Source: Paenibacillus hexagrammi (GTDB taxonomy: Bacteria > Bacillota > Bacilli > Paenibacillales > NBRC-103111). Taken from it: a stretch of 64,000 bases of DNA. Where the stretch lies: assembly GCF_021513275.1 (NCBI RefSeq), contig NZ_CP090978.1:992001-1056000 (forward strand), written 5' to 3'. Position 1 is the first letter of the stretch, and every line of letters starts with the position of its first letter. Both the position numbers and the translations under genes were made by a program. The notes beneath the pieces were generated by a model that saw only the letters and a program-made list of their open reading frames with translations, made no database searches and was not told the origin of the DNA. Positions 16,201 through 25,475 of the stretch are shown here, one piece after another.

Positions 16201-17162
16201 TGTGGCTGTACTCGTGGCAGGAGCTCGTGTTGATGTCAGCTGCCGCAATCGTCGTCGATTGGATGATCGGCGATCCCAAATGGCTGGCGCATCCGGTCAT
16301 CTATATCGGCAGATGGATCAGCTTTATGGAGCGCAGGCTGCTGCAAGGGGGCGCGCTAAAGGCCAAAGGTGTACTGCTAACGCTATCAACGGTGCTTCTT
16401 AGCTTCACGGTTACGCTGGCTTTTGTAATCGCAGCCAAATCTGTTCATGAATGGCTGGGCTATCTGGTTTCGACCTGGCTGATCTCCACGACCATGGCAG
16501 TGAAGGGTCTAAAAGATGCGGCTTATTTAGTTGCTACACCCTTGCAAAGCGGTAATTTGGAGGACGCACGCACTTATACAGGCTACATTGTAGGGCGGGA
16601 TACGACACGGCTTGGCGAGGAAGAGCTGACCCGGGCCGTCGTAGAGACGGTGGCGGAGAATATCGTGGACGCATTCGTATCTCCTCTGATCTACGCGCTT
16701 ATCGGCGGGGCGCCGCTTGCGATGCTGTACCGGGCATCGAATACGATGGATTCGATGGTCGGCTACAAGAGCGAGAAGTACCGCCGGTTCGGCTGGGCGT
16801 CGGCTAGATGGGACGACGTGATGAACTGGGTCCCGGCCCGTATCGCCGGGATCCTGCTTGTGATCGTCGCCCTGCTGCAGCCGGGCGCCTCAGCCAGAAG
16901 AGCGGCGGCTGCGATTCGCCGCTTCGCGCACTTGCACCCCAGCCCGAACAGCGGAATTCCCGAGTCGGCGGTAGCCGGGGCACTCGGGATTGAGCTGGGC
17001 GGGCTGAATGTCTACAGCGGCGTCGCGAGCGAGCGCGCACGCCTGGGCTGGCCGCTGCGACCGCGGACGCAGCGGGATATTGCAGCCGCCGTACGGATGC
17101 TGTACGGCGTCAGTTTTGTTGCGATGGGAGGGCTGCTATGCGCACTCGCATGGTTGTTGTAG
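16200..17162 (+). CDS. cbiB: Adenosylcobinamide-phosphate synthase
   Basis: This 320-residue membrane protein has several hydrophobic segments. CbiB/CobD signatures are present: VVDWMIGDPKWLAHPVIYIG near residue 18, YIVGRDTTRLGEEELTRAVV near 125, ENIVDAFVSPLIYALIGGAP near 149 and HPSPNSGIPESAVAGALGI near 246. It joins the aminopropanol phosphate arm to adenosylcobyric acid. The ATG overlaps the cobU stop codon. The region 16600-17060 is GC-rich compared with its surroundings. The end overlaps cobS by 25 bases. Confidence 0.94.
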   Translation: MWLYSWQELVLMSAAAIVVDWMIGDPKWLAHPVIYIGRWISFMERRLLQGGALKAKGVLLTLSTVLLSFTVTLAFVIAAKSVHEWLGYLVSTWLISTTMAVKGLKDAAYLVATPLQSGNLEDARTYTGYIVGRDTTRLGEEELTRAVVETVAENIVDAFVSPLIYALIGGAPLAMLYRASNTMDSMVGYKSEKYRRFGWASARWDDVMNWVPARIAGILLVIVALLQPGASARRAAAAIRRFAHLHPSPNSGIPESAVAGALGIELGGLNVYSGVASERARLGWPLRPRTQRDIAAAVRMLYGVSFVAMGGLLCALAWLL

Positions 17163-18018
17163 GCTGGCTGCATGCTTTGGCGGCAGCCTTTCAGTTTTTG
17201 ACTCGGCTGCCCGTTCCGCTGCGTTTTGAATATACGGAGCGAATTTTCCGCCGCAGCGTGATCTTTTACCCTCTGGCCGGTGCTGTTATTGGTCTGTTGC
17301 TATGGGGAGCAGAGGTGGTCTTAAAGCATCTGCTGCCTCCTTTTCCGGCAGCTGTCATCCTCTTGGCCATGTGGGTAGGAATTACCGGAGGCCTGCACTT
17401 AGACGGTTTGATGGATACGGCGGACGGTATTCTCAGCCACCGCTCACGCGAGAAAATGCTCGAAATTATGAAAGACAGCCGTGTCGGAGCGATGGGCGTG
17501 ATCGTTTGCGTCCTGCACTTGCTGCTAAAGCTCTCGCTTCTGTATACGCTGCTGCAAGCGGACAGGGATGCCAGTATCTTTGTCGATAGCAGTGTCGGCA
17601 ACAGTGTCAGCAACGGGATAAGCAATAGTGTCAGCTTTGTACTCGTGATCATTCCTTGCTGGAGCCGGTGGTTTATGGCTGCGTCCATTTATATGTGGCC
17701 CTATGCGAGGAAGGAATCCGGGCTTGGAGGGCTTTTTCAAACGGTTCGTGCGTCCCATGTCGTGTTCTCGGCTCTTGCGGCGCTGGTTACAAATTGGCTG
17801 TTTTTTTGTGCATAGCTAGAGATTTTACACACTACTCGGGTTACATCCATGCTTGGAGTTTTCCGTTGTTAACGGGTATTTGTACGTGGGTGCTCGGAGC
17901 AACCATGGCTCAGTTCATAAGCAGGAAGCTTGGCGGTTTAACAGGGGATACATATGGGGCTTTAAACGAATTGCTGGAGTCCTTGCTGCTGCTGTTAGCT
18001 GTTATTCTATGGATGTGA
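17138..18018 (+). pseudogene. cobS: Adenosylcobinamide-GDP ribazoletransferase, split by a one-base frameshift
   Basis: The N-terminal frame (17138-17815, 225 residues) contains the CobS motifs LPVPLRF, GLHLDGLMDTADGILS and SRVGAMGVI, then meets a stop soon after a run of seven T (17801-17807). The frame that continues to 18018 encodes the missing end, including LGGLTGDTYGALNE, a strongly conserved CobS motif. One extra T in the run restores a single protein of about 293 residues. A sequencing error is the simplest explanation; slippage at T7 is possible. CobS is the last step joining the lower ligand to cobinamide. A low-complexity insert (SVGNSVSNGISNSVS) lies near residue 148. Confidence 0.85.
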
Positions 18019-18037
18019 AAAAATGGAGGGAAATCGT

Positions 18038-19279
18038 GTGTTGGAACGATATGGTCACGGAGGGGATCTGCTGACAGCGTCTGAAGCATTTGGACATCCT
18101 GCAGACAAGTTTCTTGATTTCAGCTCAAATATGAATCCGCTTGGTCCGCCGTCTGCTGTGGAGCAGATCATGCTTACGCATTGGAGAGATATTGTCAAAT
18201 ACCCGGACCCGGATGTTCGGGAGCTGCGCAGCAAGCTGTCGCACAAATACGATATTCCTGCAGAGAGTATTCTAGTCGGGAATGGTGCGGCCGAGCTGAT
18301 TGATCTTGTTGTAAAGCTGTTGAAGCCGAGTGTAACGGGATTGTGCAGGCCTTCTTTTTCGGAGTATGAGGAAGCTGTCCATCAAGCAGGGGGACGCATT
18401 CATTCGATACCGCTTCAAGCTGAGCACTCGTTTATTCTTCGTAGTGAGGATTTAATATCTAGCTACGATTCGTGCGATCTCCTTTTCCTGGGGCACCCGA
18501 ATAATCCGACAGGGCAACTGATTCCGAGACAGGTTATTGAGGAGCTGGTGAGCAGCGGTAAACGGGTCGTACTGGATGAGGCTTTCATGGATTTTATCCC
18601 GGATGAACGAGAACATTCCATGATCAAGCTGGCAGCAGTGAATAAAGATGTATTTGTCATTCGATCCATGACTAAATTTTACTCGGTCCCGGGGATTCGT
18701 CTGGGGTTTATCGTCGCTCATCCGGACTGGATCCGAAAGCTAAAGGCGATGCAGGTCCAGTGGAGCGTCAACTATTTAGCTCAATTGATCGGGTGCGCTG
18801 TATTAGACGATGCTGACTACGAACGGAAAAGCAGGGAATGGCTGGCGGTAGAAGCGCCATGGCTTGCAAATGAACTGACGAAGTTAGGCCTTCGAGTCAC
18901 AAACAGCGATGTCAACTTTCTTCTTTTCTCCTTTCCCGAGGAGCTACGCTTAACGGTGAAGGAAGTACAGCGTGAAATGGGTCTAAAGGGCATTCTAATT
19001 CGTGATGCCTCCTTATTCGAGGGTCTGCATGATCGGTATTGCCGTGTAGCTGTTCGGCTGAGAGCGGATAATGTACAGCTGGTTTCAGAGCTTAGGGGAA
19101 TGCTGTCCGACCATCAAAATAAGCTTCTGTCTGGCCATTATGCGGGGCAAGAGGACGAGCCCCTTGAGCGTGTGTTTCATGATCGACAAGTAGACTCTGA
19201 GCAGCCTGAACGTTTGGAGAATGGGACGGGGCTGAATATTAACGACATGAGCAAAAGGGGGAACCTTCGTGAGTCATAG
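18038..19279 (+). CDS. cobD: L-threonine-O-3-phosphate decarboxylase (class I/II aminotransferase fold)
   Basis: The protein has about 413 residues and opens with MLERYGHGGDLLTASEAFG, the usual start of CobD-type enzymes, which make aminopropanol phosphate for the nucleotide loop. Signatures are FSSNMNPLGPP, GNGAAELIDL, LGHPNNPTGQL and the PLP lysine in SMTKFYSVPGIRLGF. GTG 18038 has GGAGGG seven bases upstream and gives the family's N-terminus; ATG 18023 lacks a good site. The last 55 or so residues (after the LRGMLSDH helix) are hydrophilic and exceed the normal end of the family. The gene overlaps cobQ by 11 bases. Confidence 0.9.
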   Translation: MLERYGHGGDLLTASEAFGHPADKFLDFSSNMNPLGPPSAVEQIMLTHWRDIVKYPDPDVRELRSKLSHKYDIPAESILVGNGAAELIDLVVKLLKPSVTGLCRPSFSEYEEAVHQAGGRIHSIPLQAEHSFILRSEDLISSYDSCDLLFLGHPNNPTGQLIPRQVIEELVSSGKRVVLDEAFMDFIPDEREHSMIKLAAVNKDVFVIRSMTKFYSVPGIRLGFIVAHPDWIRKLKAMQVQWSVNYLAQLIGCAVLDDADYERKSREWLAVEAPWLANELTKLGLRVTNSDVNFLLFSFPEELRLTVKEVQREMGLKGILIRDASLFEGLHDRYCRVAVRLRADNVQLVSELRGMLSDHQNKLLSGHYAGQEDEPLERVFHDRQVDSEQPERLENGTGLNINDMSKRGNLRES

Positions 19280-20900
19280 CGGCGTTCCGGGCGAGCGTTG
19301 TGCTGCCGACGCAGGCCTATGTTCAGAACTCGCCCCTACCATTATGATACAAGGAACAGCCTCGGACGTTGGCAAAAGTATTTTGACAGCGGCCTTATGC
19401 CGCATCTTTGTTCAAGATGGCTTTCGGACGGCTCCTTTCAAATCCCAGAACATGTCGCTAAATTCTTACGTGACTTATGATGGTAAGGAAATCGGCAGAG
19501 CACAAGGTGTACAGGCAGATGCGTGCAGGATTTTGGCAACCACGGATATGAACCCGATTTTGCTGAAGCCTAAGCAGGACATGGTCGCCCAAGTAATCGT
19601 ACACGGCAAGCCTCTTCGGGATTTGGACGCCAGAAGCTACCGGGAGACATATTTGCCTTTGGCGGAACAGATTGTCAAAGATGCTCTTGTGCGGCTGCGC
19701 AGCAGCTATGATCTGGTTGTCATGGAAGGAGCGGGCAGCCCGGCTGAAGTGAACCTGAAGGACCGCGATATCGTCAACATGCGCTTAGCCGGATGGGCGG
19801 ACAGCCCTGTGCTGCTTGTGGCCGACATCGACCGTGGCGGTGTGTTTGCTTCCATTGTCGGTACGCTCGAAATTTTGACTCCTGAAGAGCGTGACAGAGT
19901 AAAGGGGTTTATCATTAATAAATTTCGCGGTGATGTAACGCTGCTGAAGCCAGGGCTGGATTGGCTAGAAGAGAGAACGGGAAAACCTGTGCTGGGGGTC
20001 ATTCCTTATTTGCACCAATTGGGCATTGAAGATGAAGATTCGGCTTCCCTGGATTCCAAAAGAGTGAAGCGCCATATGGCTTCCAATAATCATACCTCGG
20101 CGCCCCACCTGTTGGATATCGCAGTGATTCGTTTGCCACGTCTGTCGAACTTTACGGATTTTGATCCTTTGCAGGAGGAGCAGGATGTTCATTTTCGCTA
20201 TATCGAGCATTTGTCCGAATGGGGCACACCGGATGCGGTACTGCTGCCTGGAAGCAAAAACACAATGGCTGATTTGCTCTTCTTACAAGAATCTGGGCTT
20301 GCCGAGCGAATTGTACGCTTTGCAAGAGATCAGAAGGGCTGGGTAATAGGAATTTGCGCAGGTTACCAGATGCTGGGCGAGAAGCTGTTTGACCCTGATC
20401 TCCTGGAATCGGATATAGCGGAGCTGGCCGGGCTTGGACTCCTTCCGACGGAAACAGTATTCATCTCGGACAAACGTACGCTTCAAGTACAGGGCTATAG
20501 CGAGTTGTTTGTACCCAAGGGCAGTCAAAGGATTGATATTGACGGTTATGAGATTCATATGGGTCGCACCCGATATGTAAAGCCTCTAGACCCGCCATTT
20601 CAGATTAGGGCTAAGGAAGTTTATCATGCTCCAGAGTCCAAAGTTGAATTTCATGGAGACGGAGCCTCTGCCTTAGATGGGCATGTCTGGGGGACCTACC
20701 TGCATGGCATTTTGCACAATGATTCCCTTCGGCTGTCGTGGCTGAATGAGATTCGCAAATGGAAAGGATTGCAGCCTGTGGAAGCAGGTCTCCGTTTTAA
20801 AGAAAAGCGGGACATGGCATTTGACAAGTTGGCTGATCACGTGCGAAGTTATTTGGATATCACTCGTATTTATGAGATGATGAAAGTATCGAAACGTTAG
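19269..20900 (+). CDS. cobQ: Cobyric acid synthase
   Basis: This 543-residue glutamine amidotransferase amidates adenosylcobyrinic acid a,c-diamide. It has the N-terminal dethiobiotin-synthetase-like ATPase (IQGTASDVGKS near residue 28, FKSQNMSLNS, MEGAGSPAEVNLKDRDIVNM) and the C-terminal amidotransferase domain with the nucleophile in GICAGYQMLG near residue 360 and the histidine in WGTYLHGIL. The GTG start has AAGGGGGAA upstream and overlaps the previous gene. Also called cbiP. It is an intact family member. Confidence 0.96.
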   Translation: MSHSGVPGERCAADAGLCSELAPTIMIQGTASDVGKSILTAALCRIFVQDGFRTAPFKSQNMSLNSYVTYDGKEIGRAQGVQADACRILATTDMNPILLKPKQDMVAQVIVHGKPLRDLDARSYRETYLPLAEQIVKDALVRLRSSYDLVVMEGAGSPAEVNLKDRDIVNMRLAGWADSPVLLVADIDRGGVFASIVGTLEILTPEERDRVKGFIINKFRGDVTLLKPGLDWLEERTGKPVLGVIPYLHQLGIEDEDSASLDSKRVKRHMASNNHTSAPHLLDIAVIRLPRLSNFTDFDPLQEEQDVHFRYIEHLSEWGTPDAVLLPGSKNTMADLLFLQESGLAERIVRFARDQKGWVIGICAGYQMLGEKLFDPDLLESDIAELAGLGLLPTETVFISDKRTLQVQGYSELFVPKGSQRIDIDGYEIHMGRTRYVKPLDPPFQIRAKEVYHAPESKVEFHGDGASALDGHVWGTYLHGILHNDSLRLSWLNEIRKWKGLQPVEAGLRFKEKRDMAFDKLADHVRSYLDITRIYEMMKVSKR

Positions 20901-20918
20901 AGAAGGGGGCTGGGTTTT

Positions 20919-21488
20919 ATGAAAATTTATACACGTACCGGGGACGCCGGGCAAACGGGCGTAATCGGCGGCAGAGTGGATAAAGATGATGAGCGTGTAG
21001 AGGCGTACGGGACTGTTGATGAGCTAAATTGTTTTTTGGGTCAGGCTATGAGCTTCATGGACCCAGAGCGGTTTCAAGATTTGTTAGAGGATATGCTGAA
21101 GGTTCAGCATGAGCTGTTTGATTGCGGTTCGGATCTGGCTGTCCTGAAGAAAGAGGCTAGACCTTATAAAGTGACGGCAGAAATGGTGGACGCTCTGGAA
21201 GTCTGGATCGATAAATATGATGCGGAGACGCCGGATATTACCCGATTTATTTTGCCGGGCGGCAGCCAAGTATCCTCTGCACTTCATATTTGCCGGACTG
21301 TGTGCCGACGTGCTGAACGAAGAGTCGTTACATTGGCACGGACACAAGAGATTAACCCTGAAGTGCGCAAATATTTGAACCGGCTCTCGGACCTTTTCTT
21401 TACCATTGCGAGAACGGCTAATTTCCGTGAAGGTGTTGCTGATGTGGAATATGAACGCAGCGCGCATGTATTTAGAAGAAAATCATGA
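20919..21488 (+). CDS. ATP:cob(I)alamin adenosyltransferase (PduO type)
   Basis: This 189-residue protein begins MKIYTRTGDAGQTGVIGG, the ATP-binding motif of PduO-type adenosyltransferases. It also contains RVEAYGTVDELN, FILPGGS and the C-terminal helix CRRAERRVVTLA with LNRLSDLFFTIAR. It transfers the adenosyl group to the corrinoid cobalt and so completes the riboswitch operon. The start has GAAGGGGGC upstream. Its stop overlaps the next gene by four bases (ATGA), so the pseudouridine synthase gene is probably on the same transcript. Confidence 0.94.
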   Translation: MKIYTRTGDAGQTGVIGGRVDKDDERVEAYGTVDELNCFLGQAMSFMDPERFQDLLEDMLKVQHELFDCGSDLAVLKKEARPYKVTAEMVDALEVWIDKYDAETPDITRFILPGGSQVSSALHICRTVCRRAERRVVTLARTQEINPEVRKYLNRLSDLFFTIARTANFREGVADVEYERSAHVFRRKS

Positions 21489-22429
21489 GCTATTACGAAC
21501 CGCTTGTTTATATCGTTCCGCCGGAAGATGAAGGTATGCTGCTTAAGACGATTTTACAAAACCGGCTTATGGTATCGCGTAAGCTTTTATCCCGTTTGAA
21601 GCTGACAGAAGAAGGTATTACGGTGAACGGAGAAAGGAAATACATCAACGTAAAAGTTGCAGCCGGGGATCGTGTGGAGGTTCGGATGGAGAAAGAAGAA
21701 TCGGACGATATTCTTCCTCAGGACCTGCCACTGAACATTCTGCATGAGGATGAGCATCTGCTTATCGTAGCCAAGGATGCGGGAATCATCGTCCATCCGA
21801 CTCACGGGCATTACACGAATACAATTGCGAATGCCGTGGTACATCACTGGCGTGAGAGCGGCATAAGCTGCCGGTTCAGGCCCGTGCACCGGCTCGATCA
21901 GGAGACATCCGGCGTGCTTGCTATCGCCAAGACCCCTTACGTGCATCAACAAATTTCGGAGCAAATGATTCGCCACGAGGTGAAGAAGGAGTATATGGCT
22001 TTCGTTTGGGGGACGGTAGAGGGACCGCAAGGCACCATTAACGAGCCCATTGACCGCGATCCAGAGCAGCCTCATGTTCGCATGGTAAGGCCTGACGGAT
22101 ATCCGGCCGTTACTCATTTTGAGCTTGATCGGCAGTATGCGGAAGCCGCTCTGGTCAGGCTGCGGTTGGAAACCGGCCGAACACACCAAATTCGTGTGCA
22201 TATGAAGCATCTGGGACACCCACTGCTCGGAGATAAGATGTACACGCTTCCTTGCTATGAAGAAAGCCCTGCTGTGCGTGAAATTGCCGGACTGCTCGAG
22301 AGACAGGCTTTGCATGCGTACAAACTCGGTTTTATCCATCCCGGCACCAGGGAATGGGTGGAGTACCAAGCGCCATTGCCAGCCGATTTGGCAGCCTTGC
22401 AGGCTAGGCTGCAGGAGAATTCCAAGTAA
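21485..22429 (+). CDS. RluA family pseudouridine synthase
   Basis: This 314-residue enzyme isomerises uridines in RNA. It has an S4-like N-terminal segment (LLSRLKLTEEGITVNGERK) and the catalytic motif HRLDQETSGVLAIAKT, with the catalytic aspartate near residue 140. The family motifs ETGRTHQIRVHMKHLGHPLLGD and ALHAYKLGF are also present. The RNA target cannot be predicted. The start ATG overlaps the adenosyltransferase stop, which is unusual company for a B12 operon and may be incidental. A palindromic element and a terminator follow. Confidence 0.92.
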   Translation: MSYYEPLVYIVPPEDEGMLLKTILQNRLMVSRKLLSRLKLTEEGITVNGERKYINVKVAAGDRVEVRMEKEESDDILPQDLPLNILHEDEHLLIVAKDAGIIVHPTHGHYTNTIANAVVHHWRESGISCRFRPVHRLDQETSGVLAIAKTPYVHQQISEQMIRHEVKKEYMAFVWGTVEGPQGTINEPIDRDPEQPHVRMVRPDGYPAVTHFELDRQYAEAALVRLRLETGRTHQIRVHMKHLGHPLLGDKMYTLPCYEESPAVREIAGLLERQALHAYKLGFIHPGTREWVEYQAPLPADLAALQARLQENSK

Positions 22430-22444
22430 GCTTGAGAGCTGTGA

Positions 22445-22676
22445 AAACCACCTGAATTCTCAAATGGTCAGACTTTTGATAAAGGGAAATGGAGGGATCA
22501 GTAGTTTTCGGAGAAGCGTAGCGTGCGCCTTTGACAGTTTTGTTATCACCTTATAAGGTTCTTATTTCAATCGAATAACAAAATGTCAACAGCGCTCGGA
22601 GAAAATCTACTGAAGCTCGTAATGAACCCTACTTTATCAACAAATTAACCATCTGAATTCTCGGATGGTTTTTTGT
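22445..22676. repeat. Palindromic dispersed element, copy 1 (with nested hairpin)
   Basis: A core of about 178 bases (22469-22646) is bracketed by two near-identical hairpins (22447-22468 and 22649-22670, both containing CTGAATTCTC). The core has the outer arms GATAAAG and CTTTATC and the inner arms CAGTAGTTTTCGGAGA and CGGAGAAAATCTACTG. It matches the reverse complement of the core at 34811-34914. Copy 1 carries an extra central insert with its own hairpin (22531-22546 with 22575-22589). No protein is encoded. Confidence 0.8.
22647..22676 (+). terminator. Terminator at the right edge of element copy 1
   Basis: A 7-bp stem (AACCATC with GATGGTT) has a loop containing GAATTC, followed by a T-rich tail. 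It is probably the original terminator of the pseudouridine synthase transcript; a damaged copy without the T-run lies on the other side of the element. Confidence 0.75.
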
Positions 22677-22774
22677 TATGTAGGAGCTGTTTTCATAGCT
22701 TGACATTCAAGACGGTATAGCCCAAAATTTGAAGAAAACCAATTAAAAAACAGAGAAAAAAGGAGAATTTGCAC

Positions 22775-23139
22775 GTGGAAGTGAAAGTGTTTGGTTACGA
22801 TAAATGCGGAACCTGCCGCAACGCCATCAAATGGTTGAAAAACCATGAGGTTGATATCAAAGAGAATGTCCCATTATTTGATACCCCCCTTCGGCGGAGG
22901 AGCTTGCTGAGCTATGGAATCATAGCGGGCTGCCGATCAAAAAGTTTTTTAATACATCCGGTGAGGTGTATAAAGAGATGGGACTTAAGGATAAGCTTGC
23001 CAATATGAGCGAATCAGACATGCTGAAGCTGCTCTCTTCCAACGGTAGGCTGATCAAACGACCTATTGTGACGGACGGGTCTAAGGTAACGGTTGGTTAT
23101 AAGGAAGAGGAATACGAGGCTGTATGGGGAAAGGGGTGA
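22775..23139 (+). pseudogene. ArsC/Spx family protein, split by a one-base frameshift
   Basis: The frame from GTG 22775 encodes FGYDKCGTCRNAIKWL, the Cys-x2-Cys thioredoxin-like start of the arsenate reductase/Spx/MgsR family. It then leaves the family after DTP at a run of six C (22884-22889). Adding one C gives a continuous product of about 121 residues ending with the family motifs FFNTSGEVYKEMGLKDKL and NGRLIKRPIVTDGSKVTVGY. The ending fits YffB/Spx-like oxidoreductases. Sequencing error is the likely cause. The S2P protease gene follows five bases after the restored stop. Confidence 0.8.
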
Positions 23140-23143
23140 CTGC

Positions 23144-24265
23144 ATGACGCAGCATAAGAAGCCGAATCGAAAAAATCCGCTATGGATTTTCGGTGCGGTC
23201 GGCATGTTTCTTTTGTCCCAAGGGAAATTGCTGCTTTCCGCTTTAAAATTCGGTAAATTCGGCGGAGTTCTCATCAGCATGTTCATTAGTGTGGGCGCTT
23301 ATGCACTGATCGCACCTTGGCAGTTTGCTATCGGTCTTGTCGTGATGATCCTCATTCATGAATTAGGGCATGTTCTTGCAGCAAGGATTAAAGGTCTCCC
23401 CGTTTCGGCTCCGGTATTTATTCCTTTTCTAGGGGCGTTAATCACAATGAAGAAACATCCTAGGGATGCTGCAACAGAAGCATTTATTGGAATCGGCGGA
23501 CCTGTCTTAGGCACCGTTGGTGCGTTGGCGGCTTATTTGATCGGTTTATGGCTGCAATCACCTGTACTGGTTTCCGTGTCATACATGGGATTTTTTCTTA
23601 ATCTCATCAATCTTCTTCCCATACATCCTCTGGATGGGGGAAGGATCTCGACCGCTATAACCCGCTGGCTATGGATAGTCGGGCTCATTGGCGGAATTGT
23701 CGTCATTTATTACATCAAAAGCATACTATTCTTTATCATTTGGATTCTTTTTGCTTACGATATGTATAAGAAATATATAAAGAACAAGAAGACGGGAGGC
23801 GTTCTTTCGGCCATAACCCGATTCGAATGGAACGCAGAGCATCTCCATAAGCAGGGCATGTTCATTCCTGGTGAAGGGCATACACGCGATCTGGAGTTTA
23901 CGACATATTCCAAGCTAGCGCAGCAAGAAGAAGACGGGCAAAAAATTGTCATGTGGTGGCATGCGATTGGTTTTGAGGGAATTTTGAATTTTCCTAGGCA
24001 GTCGCTGATTAAGAAGATTTCTGTAGTGAAAGTGGAGCATCTGTATAAGGAAATTCAAATTCAAAATACGGAATTGAGCAGAGAAGGATCAGGCCAAGAG
24101 CTTTATCTTGGGATTCATGTGAAAATTGACTATATTCCGTTAGATGAGCTTGACGAGTATTTTGACGTTCCGGTTCGAACTCGTTGGACGATGGGGACAG
24201 CGTATCTAGCTCTCGCTGCATTTCTTTTTTACATGATTCGTGAAGTACATCAATTGGGTATTTAA
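23144..24265 (+). CDS. Site-2 protease family (M50) membrane metalloprotease
   Basis: This 373-residue protein has several membrane helices. The zinc-binding motif HELGH lies near residue 75, and the third-ligand motif NLINLLPIHPLDGGR near residue 160, where the aspartate completes the site. This is the M50 fold that cuts proteins within the membrane, for example anti-sigma factors. The C-terminal 160 residues form a soluble domain and end with one more hydrophobic segment. The substrate is unknown. ATG 23144 has AAGGGGTG upstream. Confidence 0.88.
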   Translation: MTQHKKPNRKNPLWIFGAVGMFLLSQGKLLLSALKFGKFGGVLISMFISVGAYALIAPWQFAIGLVVMILIHELGHVLAARIKGLPVSAPVFIPFLGALITMKKHPRDAATEAFIGIGGPVLGTVGALAAYLIGLWLQSPVLVSVSYMGFFLNLINLLPIHPLDGGRISTAITRWLWIVGLIGGIVVIYYIKSILFFIIWILFAYDMYKKYIKNKKTGGVLSAITRFEWNAEHLHKQGMFIPGEGHTRDLEFTTYSKLAQQEEDGQKIVMWWHAIGFEGILNFPRQSLIKKISVVKVEHLYKEIQIQNTELSREGSGQELYLGIHVKIDYIPLDELDEYFDVPVRTRWTMGTAYLALAAFLFYMIREVHQLGI

Positions 24266-24299
24266 TGACGTTAATTAATTAAAAAGAAGGACTGCACAT

Positions 24300-25475
24300 A
24301 TGAAACTAACAGGCTCCAAGCGTCTTACACAGCTAGGCTCGGCTATATTTTCCGAGGTAGCGGATTGGAAGAGAGAGGTTATGAACCAAGGGGTAGATGT
24401 CATAGATTTAGGAATAGGAAGTCCTGACCTGCCTCCATCGGAACGAATTATCGATGCCATCACAGAGGCGGTACGAAATCCGGGACTTTACGGCTATCCT
24501 TCTTCAGAAGGAAGCCTTGAGTTTCGCACTGCAGTAGCCAAGTGGTACCGGCACCGATTCGGCGTTGAGCTAGATCCCGCAACCGAAATATTAACGTTAA
24601 TGGGCTCTCAGGACGGATTGGCACATCTAGCACTTTCGTTATGTGATCCTGGTGATGCAGCGATTGTTCCCGATCCGGGGTATCCGATTTATTCGGCGAG
24701 CCTTGTTTTAGCAGGGGTTGAGCCCTATTTGCTTCCATTGCGCGTTTCAAATGATTATTTGCCGGACCTATCGGAGATTCCAAACGATGTCGCTGCAAAG
24801 GCGAAATTTATTTTGCTTAATTATCCTAGCAATCCGCTTTCGGCCGTGGCAGACAGATCTTTTTTTGAACGATTGGTAGCATATGCCCGAAAGCATGAGC
24901 TCTTGATTGTGCACGATCTAGCGTATTCCGAAATGGCGTTCGACGGATATCGTCCTATGAGCATTTTAGAAATTGAAGGAGCTAAGGAGGTTGCTGTCGA
25001 ATTCCATTCTTTGTCAAAAAGCTTTAATATGGCGGGCTGTCGGATTGCTTTTTTAACTGGCAATGAAAGTGCTGTAAAAGCGCTTAAGACGTTAAAATCG
25101 AATATAGATTACGGCGTATTTCAAGCGGTTCAAGCAGCAGGGATAGCAGCCTTGGAAGAGGATATGGAAAACGATCACTCGGTAGCGGAGGTGTATCAGA
25201 GCAGAAGGGACGTATTTCTTGCAGAACTTGCAAAAGCAGGTTGGCACATTCGACCTCCTAAAGCGACAATGTTCATATGGGCGCCGGTTCCGAAAGGCTG
25301 GACATCTCGACAAATTTCCCGGGAAATGCTTTATCATGCCGGAGTTGTCGTAATCCCTGGTGATGCATTTGGAGCTGAAGGGGAAGGATTTGTGCGCATT
25401 GCACTCGTACAGAGTGAGGAACGATTACTGGAAGCTGCTCGTCGAATTGGAGATTGGTTTCGTTCGATAGAATGA
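24300..25475 (+). CDS. Class I/II PLP aminotransferase (DapL/PatA-like)
   Basis: This 391-residue enzyme has the standard aminotransferase landmarks: DLGIGSPDLPPSERI near residue 38, YGYPSSEGSLEFRTAVAKWY near 62, NYPSNPLSA near 173, and the PLP lysine in HSLSKSFNMAGCRIAF near 240. A closing EGFVRIALV carries the arginine that binds the substrate carboxylate. The early part resembles LL-diaminopimelate aminotransferases and related enzymes, but PSNP is followed by LSAV rather than TGAV, so the substrate is open. It has its own ribosome binding site (AAAAGAAGGA) and may be monocistronic. Confidence 0.85.
   Translation: MKLTGSKRLTQLGSAIFSEVADWKREVMNQGVDVIDLGIGSPDLPPSERIIDAITEAVRNPGLYGYPSSEGSLEFRTAVAKWYRHRFGVELDPATEILTLMGSQDGLAHLALSLCDPGDAAIVPDPGYPIYSASLVLAGVEPYLLPLRVSNDYLPDLSEIPNDVAAKAKFILLNYPSNPLSAVADRSFFERLVAYARKHELLIVHDLAYSEMAFDGYRPMSILEIEGAKEVAVEFHSLSKSFNMAGCRIAFLTGNESAVKALKTLKSNIDYGVFQAVQAAGIAALEEDMENDHSVAEVYQSRRDVFLAELAKAGWHIRPPKATMFIWAPVPKGWTSRQISREMLYHAGVVVIPGDAFGAEGEGFVRIALVQSEERLLEAARRIGDWFRSIE

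Noticed and set aside
15558-16248. Several overlapping frames on both strands in the cobU repeat region
   Set aside because: The 81-bp period keeps every frame open across the repeats, so the open frames are a by-product of the repeat. Only the CobU frame has a ribosome binding site and conserved ends.
21587-22369. A 260-codon minus-strand frame opposite the pseudouridine synthase
   Set aside because: No recognisable motifs and no start site; the plus-strand gene has all family motifs and explains the sequence.
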